From the NCBI GenBank assembly GCA_963678675.1, contig OY783193.1:24625307-24689306 (forward strand): DNA of 64,000 nt. Reading direction: 5' to 3'. The notes beneath the pieces were generated by a model that saw only the letters and a program-made list of their open reading frames with translations, was not told the origin of the DNA and did no database searches. Made by a program: the position numbers and the translations under genes. Below, in pieces: positions 10,773-21,500 of the stretch (within the stretch, counting starts at the first letter, position 1; every line of letters begins with the position of its first letter). Source of the stretch: Xiphydria camelus (lineage: Eukaryota; Arthropoda; Insecta; Hymenoptera; Xiphydriidae).

Positions 10773-11658
10773 TGTCACGTTCTTACGTAGCCGTTTTTAT
10801 GAAACTATAGTGATAAGTAATAGCAGCGAGCGAAGCGACAGAAAACATTCCCCCGTGGGAAGCGATGTACAAAATCCCCGGTGTAGCGGCTATCTCCAAA
10901 GTGAATGTTCGCGATTAGGCAAAAAACAGAGATCGAGCTCTATAAGGATCCCCAAGAAACAGATCACGATTCCGTCACGTTTTATAAGAGTAGCAGAGAC
11001 GAGTTGCGGCAGCGACCCAGCGACAAGCACCCCCGTGGAAAGCGATAACTCTAAGAAGCAGACCAGAGACGAGTCGCGGCAGCGAACCAGCGACGAACGA
11101 GGTCCCCGTGGGAAACGATACGTAAAAATCTTCAGCGCAGCGGGTTATCGCCAAACTAACCGCCCGCGATTAAGATGAAAAGTCAAGACCGAACTCTTCC
11201 CACGGCTAGTAATTAATAAGTATTAGTAGTAGTATAAGAAACAAAACAGAGTTCAGCACGGTTTAGGTTTTCTCCCCTAGAGTAGGGATAGGAGTCCGCC
11301 CCCGCTTGAAGGAAATAAAAAGGACTGGAATCTTCTCCCTCGAGCTGACAAAGTGTTCAACCTCTCCTTAGTCCAGAGCAAACTCCCGTATAGTGTCCAA
11401 ACCACAGTGTTCGCCGAAAATTTGTTTAGAGTGTCCGATTCAGATTTGAATAAAACTGTCTAAGTGTCTGAACTGAGTGTTTCCACCAATCTCTCGACCG
11501 GACCCTCTCCCACGCTTGCGCATAGAAATCCGAGAAGGAAGGAAGGATGGAGTAACCGGAAAATGAGACCGACCAACAGGAACAACTCCGGGGAAAAAGG
11601 TAGGTGCAGATTTATATATCTCTCTCTCCTGAGTTCGCGAGCGCAAGGATAAGTGTTG
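10773..11658 (+). mobile_element. Probable gypsy 3' LTR
   Basis: It starts with TGTCACGTTC after a purine-rich run, as LTRs do. Three imperfect ~75-bp units containing CCCCGTGGGAAGCGAT-like text (about 10845, 11025 and 11105) look like U3 enhancer repeats. AATAAAAAGG near 11314 could be a TATA-like element, and AATAAA near 11450 a polyadenylation signal. There is no second LTR in the window, so the right end is not fixed. The downstream side is cut by Helentron-like copy B. Confidence 0.45.
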
Positions 11659-12961
11659 TCCCCCCTTTTTTAAAGTGAAACTTCTTTGCGGAGGGTACTG
11701 AATGCTCGCCCGAGGAGACGAGAATCGTAACGAAACCCACACACTCTACCGCTCTCGACCGTGTCTCACTCATACTCGACCCTGTTCCAACACGCTGTCG
11801 ACTCTGCCCCATTCCACCGCCCGCGATCCTGCCCCGTTCCACCGCTCCCGACCGTGCCATGTGTTGGATCGAGGCTGGCTCGCGAAGCCGCCGCGCGAAG
11901 CGTGCCATGTGTTGGATCGCCTTGCCTAGTGAAGCTGCCGCCGTTCGCTTGTCTACATATTCCGAGGTAAAAATGTCTTGAGGCTGCCTTGCGCGGCGTC
12001 CTCGCGAGCCAGCCTCGCAATATATGTGTTCCATCGCAAAGGGGACTTCTACGTCATTTCTTACATCTCACTATTATCGCAACCTAAGTAACGCACTAAT
12101 CTAGATTTAATCTGTACATCGGTCGCAACAGCGAGGCGGGCGGTATGTTTTGGTGAATGGGGGTTGCGAATGCGTTCGCAATCCCACACCTTTCCCTCAA
12201 AACAACCTCGCAGTGTATCTAATTGTAAACCACGGCTACATCACGGAATTACTGTATCTCTTTGAATCCAATATAATCGCCAGTAATATTGTGAGTGCAG
12301 TGTTAAATCATTTCAAATAACCGATACGGTTTAAATCCACCAGTCGTGTCACGCAGTAGTGCCTTCGGGATTTACGACCTCTAGGAGATCTACTCTTGAT
12401 CGCACATGTTATAGTTATTAATTTAAAACTGAAGAATAAATGAAGCAAACATCAATCGCTGTTTAGACTGTGCAGATTAGGTCTGGTTTGTGTTGCTCGA
12501 GAGGGTTTCTTCGGGCAATGGAAGCTATTGTTCATATTACGAGGCGACGCAGTGTCGCACCTTGTTTAGGCTCACCATAAATGTAGCGTTTAGGACCCTT
12601 TTTGGGCGTATCCTTAGGAGAAGCCAGACTAGAGGGCGTAGAGTTACTTGTAAGTTGTTTGTATTTCGTTTGTCGCATTTTTATTTTTCCGGATTTTACC
12701 GCGTCGAGTGGCCGGCCATACCGAGCTCGTGTAGTCTGCGATCCGAGTCGCGACTTTTCTCGAGTAACCACCGTGCATGTACATTCTTTCGCGCGCGTGC
12801 GCGCGCGTGTATGTATGTTCATTTATAATTATTATTGCAAAAAAGGCCACAGAACGTTCGAAATAGTACAGTGACAGGCAACGTGTTAAATAAACTTTCC
12901 ATTTCGTAAACGTCAATGAACACTGAACATTCTTTCGCGTGTGTGTTATATTAAAATTATT

Positions 12962-13027
12962 ATGGCAAAAACAGGAAAACAACGGGCAAAAGAGTTTCGT
13001 GAGAGGCAACGTGTAAAAAAGCGATGA
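12962..13027 (+). pseudogene. Short Helentron-style protein start in copy B
   Basis: ATG at 12962 opens MAKTGKQRAKEFRERQRVKK and stops after about 21 codons. Lys/Arg-rich starts containing RERQR are common at the N-terminus of arthropod Helentron and PIF1-like helicase proteins. It is a fragment at best. Confidence 0.35.
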
Positions 13028-13155
13028 CGAAGGTACCAGCTACCGAAAACTAAATAGTACAGAACGAAATCGAGGATGGAGAGAAAGAATTAAATTCACA
13101 CAATCAAACATTGATGGATCTGAGCACAGTTGAGGGTGAAAAAAAAACAACAAAA

Positions 13156-13357
13156 CGTGTGGCCGCCACACGCGGAAGAAGTGAAACTTCGATACCAGTT
13201 TCTCTGAATTTGATTCCGGTAGTATTAGTTTCAATTGGCTCTACAAAGAAGCATAGTAAAAGACTTGTATAGAGCCAATTGAAACGAATACCACCGGAAT
13301 CAAATTCAGAGAAACTGGTATCGAAGTTTCACTTCTTCCGCGTGTGGCGGCCACACG
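13156..13357. repeat. 202-bp palindrome, copy 2
   Basis: Inverted arms around a ~28-bp loop (about 13243-13270), with the hairpin CGTGTGGCCGCCACACG at both ends. It forms the 3' part of Helentron-like copy B. Confidence 0.9.
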
Positions 13358-13638
13358 TTTTTTTTTATGCTGTTAGTTAGCCGTAACCTCGAAATTTTTG
13401 TGGGAATCTCCGTTCAAATGGTGTTAGCTAGGCGCAGTGCTTTCGTTAGTGTTAGCAGGCCCTTCGCTTTCCCCCTTTGAGCGATTTTTAGTCGTCTGTC
13501 ACTCCCCAAGACGTGACACTCAAAAACTGTCCATTTTTCGTTGTTGCGTCACTGATAACTTTTGATCAGAACACCAAGATCTACAACATATGTGAAATCC
13601 AGCCAAATCCACCGGGAGCCACTTCCCATAAGGATTGT

Positions 13639-13841
13639 GCGGGGTCCTTTGTTCGGCTCCTTGTCATCCAAGTCGAAATCACCAGCTTTAAAACATGCAA
13701 ACCACTTCCGACGAATTTGCTCAGTTAGAGTATATACACTTCCACTAAAACACGATGAGCTTCAGCTGCACTTTTGTTCATATTAAAATAATGAAGCAAA
13801 ACTCCCCGCAAGAACACTTTATTCGGCACAAATTTTGACAT
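13639..13841 (-). pseudogene. Mariner transposase N-terminal fragment
   Basis: The minus-strand ATG at 13841-13839 starts MSKFVPNKVFLRGVLLHYF. It continues through a helix-turn-helix region with AAEAHR and RKWFACFKAGDFDLDDKE, ending near the GP at about 13640. This is the DNA-binding start of a mariner transposase of the mauritiana-like type. The sequence after it (13500-13638) is not transposase, so the catalytic part is deleted. Only about 66 residues of a usual ~345 remain. Confidence 0.85.
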
Positions 13842-13978
13842 ATTTAATAAATTATAAAGTGTTGTAATTTATGATTTGAAAAAAGGTTATGAACGGCAAA
13901 TGACGTCCTATGATAGCTGTTTACGATTATATTACTGTCGGTAACAACGAAATAGTATACTACCTACGTGCCATTTCT

Positions 13979-14011
13979 TGTAAAACGCTACGAATTAATT
14001 CCAACACCTAA
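13979..14011 (-). repeat. Mariner terminal inverted repeat
   Basis: On the minus strand this reads TTAGGTGTTGGAATTAATTC, followed by GTAGCGTTTTACAA, about 140 bp before the transposase ATG, with TA beside it. It matches the mariner-type terminus at 97-128. The matching far end is not found. Confidence 0.6.
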
Positions 14012-14267
14012 TAATACAAAAATTCCATCATGAACTTAACCCATTAACGTCCAAATTAATTTTTGGTGGATTTTCTTTACGAAAATTACATTATTTGTTA
14101 CTCTGAGGTTATGAGAAAAAAGTTGCAAATGGCCGTCCTATAAATAAGACGCTGAGCGCTAATGGGTTAACTTTAACATAATTCTTGACGAATATTCTAT
14201 AAATAATGAATGAATAATTATCATAATTGCTACTGTTTTAAAAAGGAAAATATCAAATTATTTAAAA

Positions 14268-14781
14268 CAGAACAGTGTTGCGTGGAAGTGATGTGGGTGT
14301 ATTCGGTTATAGACAATTATTTAAAAAATGATCGTCTTTTTGTTCTAATAACTTTATTTAACCGAATATACCCATATCACTTCCACGCAACATTGTTCTG
14401 CCAGATGTTAACGCATCAATTAGATATGTCTTCCTTGCAATCACATACTATTTCACATGGTTGGAAGGAAGAGATACCAAATGGATGTGTTAACATCTGG
14501 CAGAACAATGTTGCGTGGAAGTGATGTGGGTATACCGTATGTCTGACGGCAAGCGCAACATCACTTCGGCAGTTTTTACCGATGGTGGTCGAAAATTGCA
14601 TTGGATCTAATGCAAGATTCGACCCCACCGTCGGTAAAAATTGTCGAAGTGGTGTTGCGCTTGCGGTCAGACATGCTGTATTCGGTTAAATAAAGTTATT
14701 AGGACAAAAAGTCGATCAGTTTGTAAATAATTGTCTGTAACCGAATACACACACATCCCTTCCACGCAACATTGTTCTGGG
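14268..14781. repeat. Nested inverted repeats with a 136-bp palindrome inserted
   Basis: GTTGCGTGGAAGTGATGTGG occurs at about 14278 and 14509, and its reverse complement at about 14377 and 14756, so arms face each other repeatedly. Inside, 14539-14674 is an almost perfect palindrome, beginning ATGTCTGACGG and ending CGGTCAGACAT, with a centre near 14606. It looks like a foldback MITE in a larger foldback element. No protein is encoded. Confidence 0.75.
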
Positions 14782-14804
14782 GTGCTATTCTCGACGCGTG
14801 GGAA

Positions 14805-15235
14805 ATGCTTTTCGTGGACGAAATATTTTTCGTTAACGGATGTAAAATTTCGTCGATTACTTTCGTTAACGATTCGAATATCCCTTCCAAGATAGATCTC
14901 GTCAACGAAATTAAATCTCGTCAACGAAATTAATTTTCTCACACGAAAAATGTGTTTACATCCCTTAGCGACGTCTTCTTTTTAGAATCTCGTTTAATCA
15001 CTTAGCAATGACCCGTCGCATCGGCCCACTACCTCGTCATGCAACTCACCGGCATACAGATACCAAACAACATTCGTTGGCGAAAACAGCGAGAACGACG
15101 AATGACACTTTCGTCAACGAAAAAAGTAATTTCGTTAACGAAGGAGTTTCGTATGGGAAAAAAATTCCGTGTACAAAATTGCTCAAACGAAATAATAATT
15201 CCGTTCACGAAATCGTTTCTCACGTGCCGAGAATT
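14805..15235. repeat. Cluster of palindromic TTCGTYAACGAA motifs
   Basis: The motif and close variants (TTTCGTTAACGA, TCGTCAACGAAA, TTCGTGGACGAA) appear at least eight times in about 430 bp, on no fixed period. They could be recognition sites of a DNA-binding protein or remnants of a degenerate repeat. Confidence 0.6.
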
Positions 15236-15465
15236 GCCCCCCTGCCAGATGTTTACACATCTATTGCAAGTTAGAATGCTCGTCAAACTCGTAGAGAATG
15301 ATTAACTCGTTTTTAGTTTTTTCTCTACCGTACCTCCACTCGCATGTTTCGCGAGATTCCTAAAAATATATGAATTCCGCGTAAAGTACCTTGAGTTTGT
15401 GAAGGGACATTTTCGACGCAAGTTGGGAAGAATGGGAATGAAATTTTAATTTTCGAATGCCGCGA

Positions 15466-15717
15466 TCAAGAGACACGGTAGTATCTCGCGGCATGTTCAT
15501 TCAAGTCGTCAGAACGACGCCGCCAGCGCTGTCGCCGCGAGCACCCGTGTATCTTTACAGGAAAAATGTCTGCCCCCTTCACCCCTCGATTTTAACATCG
15601 AATTTTCTCAATAAATATACGGTTATAACCAAAACTATGCTTAGTTACGCCATATAAATCGACTATTCTCTATCGATAGAGACCAGAGTAAATGTTGTAA
15701 GTTACATATTAACAGAG
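15466..15717. repeat. Tandem repeat unit, copy 1, left piece
   Basis: It begins ATCAAGAGACACGGTAGT, matching 27035 onward, and continues into text matching 30497-30653. The BEL element interrupts it at 15718 and it resumes at 24569. The final five bases, CAGAG (15713-15717), are the BEL target duplication. Confidence 0.8.
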
Positions 15718-16702
15718 TGTTCCGTCGCATCGAACGACGGAATTCGGCGTTTTTTATTTATGGCACCCTTCATAATAATTCGCCGACTATATTTAAACGT
15801 GTCATCGGCGATTCGAATATTTCGGCGAACGAAGGTCGTTAATTCACGGTCCCGAACCTTTCTCGGAAGGTACAATCCGAGCCGGCTTAAGGAGAGGAGT
15901 GTCGGATGCAGGCGACAGACAATTAGGGAATTTAATACCTGATTTATCGAGAAAGTCCTTTCATTGCCTTTAGGTAACCTGACGTACCCTCGCGGTCGAG
16001 AACGACCATCCGGCTGGCCCGACCGTTAAGTGCGTCACTCAGGTACCGCTAATAACGGCATCCTTGCCCTGTAGGCTTTAGACTTTAGACTCGGAAATTT
16101 CCTAAGCGTCATCTTCGGCTCCGCCGACGCTCCTCCTCCCAGCCAATCAGGGGGCATCGCGTCAGCCCACGCTATCCCTTCCATTGATCTGTTTTGCGCA
16201 CATATAAACTGGGACTAAACGCGCGTCCTTTAATGTATCACAAATCATCAAACGTGTCGTACGTGTCGTACTCCGCCGATCAACCTCACTCGGAATCAGT
16301 AAGTTAATCCGATTCTACGTCGTACTTGGTATCGCGGAACGTGGATAGTACATTCAGGTGTCAGTCCTTTATCTGAACACGACTCAGTTACATTCGCTCC
16401 CTTTGTCAATAGGCCATTGCGTGCCAGCCGACGGATTGAAGTTCTGAGTTCGTACCGCGTTAATTCAGCACATTCAATAGTAAAATCATTATAAACCAAC
16501 CTTTCTGTATCTTGCTACTCTAATATACGGTTATTAAATTTAGTGAGTGCAATGTATAGTTATTGAACTAGCCGATCGGTTTGAATCTCCCCTTTCGGTC
16601 GTTCGGTTAAAATATCTAATAGCCGCGTCACGTATAGTGTCCTCGGGATTTACGACCCCGAGGAGATCCGATTAAATCATCGCGCGGCGACCGAACAAAA
16701 CA
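15718..16702 (+). repeat. BEL 5' LTR
   Basis: It runs from TGTTCCGTCGC to CGAACAAAACA. It matches the 3' LTR along its full length, apart from the inserted element there. The ends TGTT...AACA are standard, and the primer site starts at the next base. Confidence 0.95.
16142..16210 (+). promoter_or_regulatory. BEL LTR promoter: CCAAT box and TATA box
   Basis: GCCAATCAG lies at 16142-16150 and ACATATAAAC at about 16200. This is a conventional polymerase II spacing. The same pair is in the 3' LTR near 24002 and 24062. Transcription would start about 30 bp after the TATA box. Confidence 0.6.
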
Positions 16703-16719
16703 TGGTCCTTCGAGCCGGA
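16703..16719 (+). promoter_or_regulatory. BEL primer-binding site, tRNA-Tyr type
   Basis: TGGTCCTTCGAGCCGGA begins immediately after the LTR. Its reverse complement, TCCGGCTCGAAGGACCA, is the standard 3' end of eukaryotic tRNA-Tyr with CCA. Minus-strand DNA synthesis would start here. Confidence 0.8.
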
Positions 16720-16857
16720 TATTAACTACGGAATCAAATCAGTTCATAAATAATAATACCGAGTTTATAAATCTGAGTGTCGCGACCACGCGGTAAAACT
16801 GACTGTTCGCGGATTCACCAGTGATTCGTTCGGGCAGTATTTGTTTCCAGTGACTGT

Positions 16858-17186
16858 TCGCGATACATCAGTGGCTTGTTCGGCACCAAAGTTCATGCCG
16901 CTACATTTCTTTCGGCACCACAGTTCGTGCCACGTCACGCGTAACTTCTTTCGGCACCACAGTTCGTGTCGCGTCACACGTCATTTCTTTCGGTATCAAA
17001 GTTCGTGCCGCGTAATTTCTTTCGACACGAAGGTTCGTGCCGCGTCGTTTCTTTCGGCATCAAAGTCCGTGCCGCGTCACTTCTTTCGGCACCAAAGTTC
17101 GTGCCGCGTCGTTTCTTTCGGCACTAAAGTTCGCGCCGCGTCATTTCTTTCGGCACCAAGGTTCGTGCTGCGCCATTTCAGTGTCT
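16858..17186 (+). repeat. About nine ~32-bp tandem repeats in the BEL 5' leader
   Basis: Units resemble TTTCTTTCGGCACCAAAGTT followed by CGTGCCGCGTCA. They lie between the primer site and the gag start and contain several upstream ATGs. They could affect packaging or leader translation; neither is shown. Confidence 0.85.
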
Positions 17187-17216
17187 AGTTCAAGTGACTA
17201 TCAAGCGTGCAGCAAC

Positions 17217-18566
17217 ATGGACTCCATGGCAGTTCGAGATCTCATCGATAAGCAAGAGAGGCTTTTCCGTTGGATCTCTCACTCCATAGAGAATCTCCAG
17301 AAACTCGGGCCCTCGAATATCACCATCTGTACCATCGAGTCCCGACTAAAGGCATTAGAAGATTACAGGAACGAGTTCCACGATAATGACGCAGAACTCT
17401 CAACAATCAGGAACCACGCTACAACCAGCCAGCGAGCGGAACTGGATAAGCTGCCATACTTCGCCGACGACTTAATCACGAACTGTGAAGAACAATACCT
17501 CTTAGCCCATACGAATATGGGCGATCGACTCGCCTCCCTATGTCCTCCTTCCAACCCGACGGAAGACAATAACGGAAGCTTACGCAGATCATCGACACCA
17601 GCATCAGTGAGTCATTATCAGATTTCTAACGTCAAGTTGCCGAAAATCAATCTCCCAAAATTCGATGGGAAATACGAAAACTGGCTGGCGTTCCAAGATG
17701 CCTTCACGTCGATGATCGATCAACATCAAGGATTGTCCAATGTACAAAAATTGCAATATCTCCGATCGTCACTCACCGGTGAGGCAGCTCAGAATATTCA
17801 TTCTTTCGAAACGACCGAAGATAATTATGCCGAAGCCTGGAACTTGCTAAAGACAACGTACAATAATAAGAGAGTTATTATTAGGCGTCACGTCGATCTC
17901 TTAAACGAAGTTCCGATGCTCACTAAGGAATCTGCCACGGGGTTACGGCAATTGGTCAATAACGCTCAGCAACACGTGCGCGCGCTTAAATCCTTAGGAG
18001 AACCGGTGCAACACTGGGATACTCTGCTCGTTCGTCTTCTTGAGACCAAGCTCGACAACGTTACTTTGCGAGAGTGGGAGAGGACATTGACCGACACATC
18101 AATGCCTAGTTACGAACAACTACTGACCTTCTTGCGAAAGGCCGCTCTCTCCGCGGACTCCGGACTCTCCCCGGCACATTTCGACTCTTCATCAACTTCA
18201 AGAGCAACCTACACACTGAAGCCAAAGGGACCAGAAAGGAATGCAGCGACATTCATCACTTCTACTGAAGAAGAGGAGGGATGTCCAATCTGTAAAACTA
18301 GGCATGCAATCAACTATTGCAGCCAATTCCTCGCGCTGTCCATCTCCGATAGGATTCAACGAACCAGGGACCTCTCCTTGTGTCTTAACTGTTTACATTC
18401 AGGTCATCCTACAGCCTCCTGTTCGGGGCGCCGTTGCCACAAATGCAAAAAACGGCATCATACTTTGTTACACCTGAATATGGAACCAGCAGCCACGGCT
18501 CCACCGACAATCGCAACTTCACTAGCAGAAGCATCAACCGACGGACCACCTCAACAATCAGCATGA
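17217..18566 (+). CDS. gag: BEL Gag (capsid/nucleocapsid) protein
   Basis: 449 residues from ATG 17217 (MDSMAVRDLIDKQERLF). I prefer this start to an upstream in-frame ATG that lies in the leader repeats. Residues about 135-165 contain LPKINLPKFDGKYENWLAF, the start of the DUF1759-type Gag region of BEL elements. C-terminal zinc-knuckle-like clusters are CPICKTRHAINYC, CLNCLHSGHPTASC and CHKCKKRHH. It would form particles and bind element RNA. It ends at a TGA (18564-18566) followed in frame by CTA and an open pol frame. Confidence 0.92.
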   Translation: MDSMAVRDLIDKQERLFRWISHSIENLQKLGPSNITICTIESRLKALEDYRNEFHDNDAELSTIRNHATTSQRAELDKLPYFADDLITNCEEQYLLAHTNMGDRLASLCPPSNPTEDNNGSLRRSSTPASVSHYQISNVKLPKINLPKFDGKYENWLAFQDAFTSMIDQHQGLSNVQKLQYLRSSLTGEAAQNIHSFETTEDNYAEAWNLLKTTYNNKRVIIRRHVDLLNEVPMLTKESATGLRQLVNNAQQHVRALKSLGEPVQHWDTLLVRLLETKLDNVTLREWERTLTDTSMPSYEQLLTFLRKAALSADSGLSPAHFDSSSTSRATYTLKPKGPERNAATFITSTEEEEGCPICKTRHAINYCSQFLALSISDRIQRTRDLSLCLNCLHSGHPTASCSGRRCHKCKKRHHTLLHLNMEPAATAPPTIATSLAEASTDGPPQQSA

Positions 18567-18569
18567 CTA
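18564..18569 (+). promoter_or_regulatory. Candidate leaky stop UGA-CUA between gag and pol
   Basis: The gag stop TGA is followed by CTA. The same frame then stays open for 853 codons to the TAA at 21126. UGA CUA is the best-known readthrough context in viruses and animal genes. Most BEL elements have a single gag-pol frame, so readthrough would give a Gag-to-Pol ratio here. A plain nonsense mutation is the alternative. Confidence 0.5.
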
Positions 18570-21500
18570 TCACTGGGCGAATCTGGAGCACCGACTGTCA
18601 GAGCTTTGACTTCCATTGTTCGCACAGGAGATTTGCTGTTGACGGCTGTTATCAAGGTCCGCGACAAGAGAGGCCAACGCTTAGAATGCAGGACGCTCCT
18701 AGACACTTGTTCAACCGCCAACTTTATGACCGAGCGTTTAGCCAGGTCTTTGCAACTGCCGATGGAAAGATACGAGACAACAGTCGGAATGCTGGGCAAG
18801 GCGCAAGTCAAGGCCCACTTTCTGGTCAATGCCACAATAGAATCCCGGATCACTGGTTACACCAGGTCTCTAACATTCTTGACGGTACCAAGCATTGGAG
18901 GATTACAACCACTCGAGCCCATCGATAGAAGTCGGCTCCAGATACCTCACAATGTGAGGCTAGCCGATCCGAATTTCCACCGACCAGCCGAAGTAGATAT
19001 GCTAATAAGCTCTGGACCTACACTATCAATGCTAAGCATTGGACAAATCAACCTTGGAAATTCCCAGCAGCCCGATCTCATGCTCCAAAAAACTCAACTG
19101 GGATGGGTCATTGGAGGGAGTCTAGTGCTCGGAACTCCTAAGTCGAAGACGCAAGTAGCCTTCGTTGCCGCCAAACCAGAGTTCGAAATCAGCAAATTTT
19201 GGGAACTCGAGGAAATTCCCGCTATTCGTCACTTGTCCGTCGAGGAGCAAGCGTGCGAAGATCATTTCGTCAGGAATCTGAAGAGGGACTCCACCGGCAG
19301 GTACATTGTGGCACTTCCATTTAATGAGCGACAACTTCAGTTAGGAGAATCCAGATCACATGCCCTAAGCCGCTTCCACAGTTTGGAGAGGAAACTTCGT
19401 CGAGACTCACGACTGAAGGAGCAGTACGAGGCCGTGATGAAGGAATATCAAGACTTAGGCCACATGACCGAGATTGAAGAAGACAGTCCAACTAGCCAAG
19501 GATTCTACTTACCACACCATGCGGTTATAAAGGAAACTAGCCTGACCACTAAATTACGGGTCGTATTCGATGGATCCTCCGAGTCCAGTTCAAGGGTATC
19601 ACTCAACGAGGCCCTCATGGTCGGTCCCACCATCCAGGACAGCATCGTAGCCCTTTTACTTCGATTCCGCATTCATCGCTACGTGTTGACCGGCGACATA
19701 GAAAAAATGTATCGCCAGTTCTGGATACGGAAGGAGGACCGAAAATATCAGCGCATCCTATGGAGGAATCATCAAAACGAGCTGAAAACATACGAGCTCA
19801 ATACCGTTACATTCGGACTTTCAGCGGCTCCATATTTAGCCATACGTTGTCTCCATCAACTAGCGGACGACGAGGCACAAAGATTCCCTACAGCCGCCAA
19901 CATTCTCAAACGGGACCTCTACGTCGACGATGTTCTCACGGGATCAGATACCTACCAAGGAGCCATCGAAATCCGCGACGACCTCATCAAATTACTCCGT
20001 TGCGCAGGTCTTAACTTACGCCAATGGGTTTCTAACGAACCAAGCCTTTTGGACGGATTGTCTGAAGGAAGCGTGCATCGAAAGTTGCACACGGATGATG
20101 CAACCATCAAAACTTTGGGGGTACATTGGGATTCCCAAGTAGACGCCATCGCCTACACCGTGACAGCCGCAACGGAACACCGAAAAATCACCAAGCGAAC
20201 GATTGCATCCGAGATTGCGAAGATTTTTGACCCTCTCGGATTGATTGGTCCAGTAGTCACAAAGGCAAAACTCATCATGCAGGGATTATGGCGACAGGAA
20301 CTTAACTGGGATGAATCAATACCTGCCACCATCCATACTGAGTGGAACATGTTTCGGTTTCAACTGAAATTGCTCAACCATTGTACATTTGATCGAAGAG
20401 TTACCATCACCGAGCCACAGGACGTCCAACTTCACGGATTCTGCGATGCAAGTCAAAGGGCCTATGGAGCATGCCTTTACCTCCGGTCTGAAGACAAAAC
20501 CGGGAATATACATATGGCGTTATTGTGCGCCAAATCTCGAGTAGCACCCTTACAAACCATTTCATTGCCTAGATTGGAATTATGCGGTGCATTGCTACTA
20601 GCAGACTTGTATGACTTCGTTAAACGAACCGTGTCTCTCAATGTCAATAATGTTGTATTTTGGACAGATTCCACCATTACCCTCCAGTGGATTAATTCGT
20701 CTCCACACAGACTACCCACCTTCGAGGCTAATCGAGTCAGCAAGATTCAAAATCAAACGCACGCGAGCTCATGGAGACACGTTCGATCAAAGGATAATCC
20801 CGCAGATCACCTCTCACGTGGTCAGTCTCCAGCCGAGTTTATTCAAGAATCCAATTGGAAGACCGGACCGTCGTGGCTCTGCAAGGGAGAATCTGAATGG
20901 CCAAAGCTCGATCTCATCCTGCCATCGGATATTCCCGGACAGCCCAAGATACATTGCCTTACGCTCAACGCAAAAGGAGATGAGTTTCTTGAACGGTATT
21001 CTTCGATCACCAAACTTCGACGCATCGTAGCATACTGCCTTCGATTCAAACCCAACAATCGATTCAGAGGACCGCTCGTCGCTGGGGAACTCGAAGAGGC
21101 AGATGATCGCATCTTACGGTGTATCTAAATCGTCACCTTTCCAGAGGAGATCAAGGCACTCAGCAGGAAAAAGGAAGTAAATAGAACCAGTCCTCTGTGG
21201 GCACTCAATCCGTTCCTTGATGATTCAGGAGTCATCCGAGTAGGAAGTCGGTTGAAGAATGCCGAAATACCATACGCCCAAAGATATCCGAAGATCTTAC
21301 CGAAGACTCATCACATTACGGATCTCCTAATTCGACACGAGCACCTGAAGAATCTACACTCCGGGGTACAAACGACACTCTACGCCTTGAGGCAAAATTA
21401 CTGGCTTATTGATGGTCGAAACCAAGTTCGACGGATTGTCCGACAGTGCGTGCGGTGTGTTCGAGCATATCCACCTCAGGTGGATTACATCATGGGTAAT

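Larger units (their letters stand above)
11672..13357 (+). mobile_element. Non-autonomous Helentron-like element (HINE type), copy B
   Basis: It has the same structure as copy A: AAAGTGAAACTTC at the 5' end, the BEL-LTR-like segment (12290-12400), an alternating CG/TG tract (about 12789-12815), and the palindromic 3' unit ending in the CGTGTGGCGGCCACACG hairpin at 13341-13357. T runs flank it on both sides. It differs from copy A in an expanded stretch near 11850-12030 with repeated GTGCCATGTGTTGGATCG and in the segment before the palindrome. It needs an autonomous partner to move. Confidence 0.7.

Noticed and set aside
16858..17186. CRISPR array
   Set aside because: The repeats are contiguous without unique spacers and the DNA is from an animal.
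17037..17216. Upstream start for BEL Gag at 17037
   Set aside because: The extra residues are translated leader repeats; ATG 17217 opens the non-repetitive Gag sequence.
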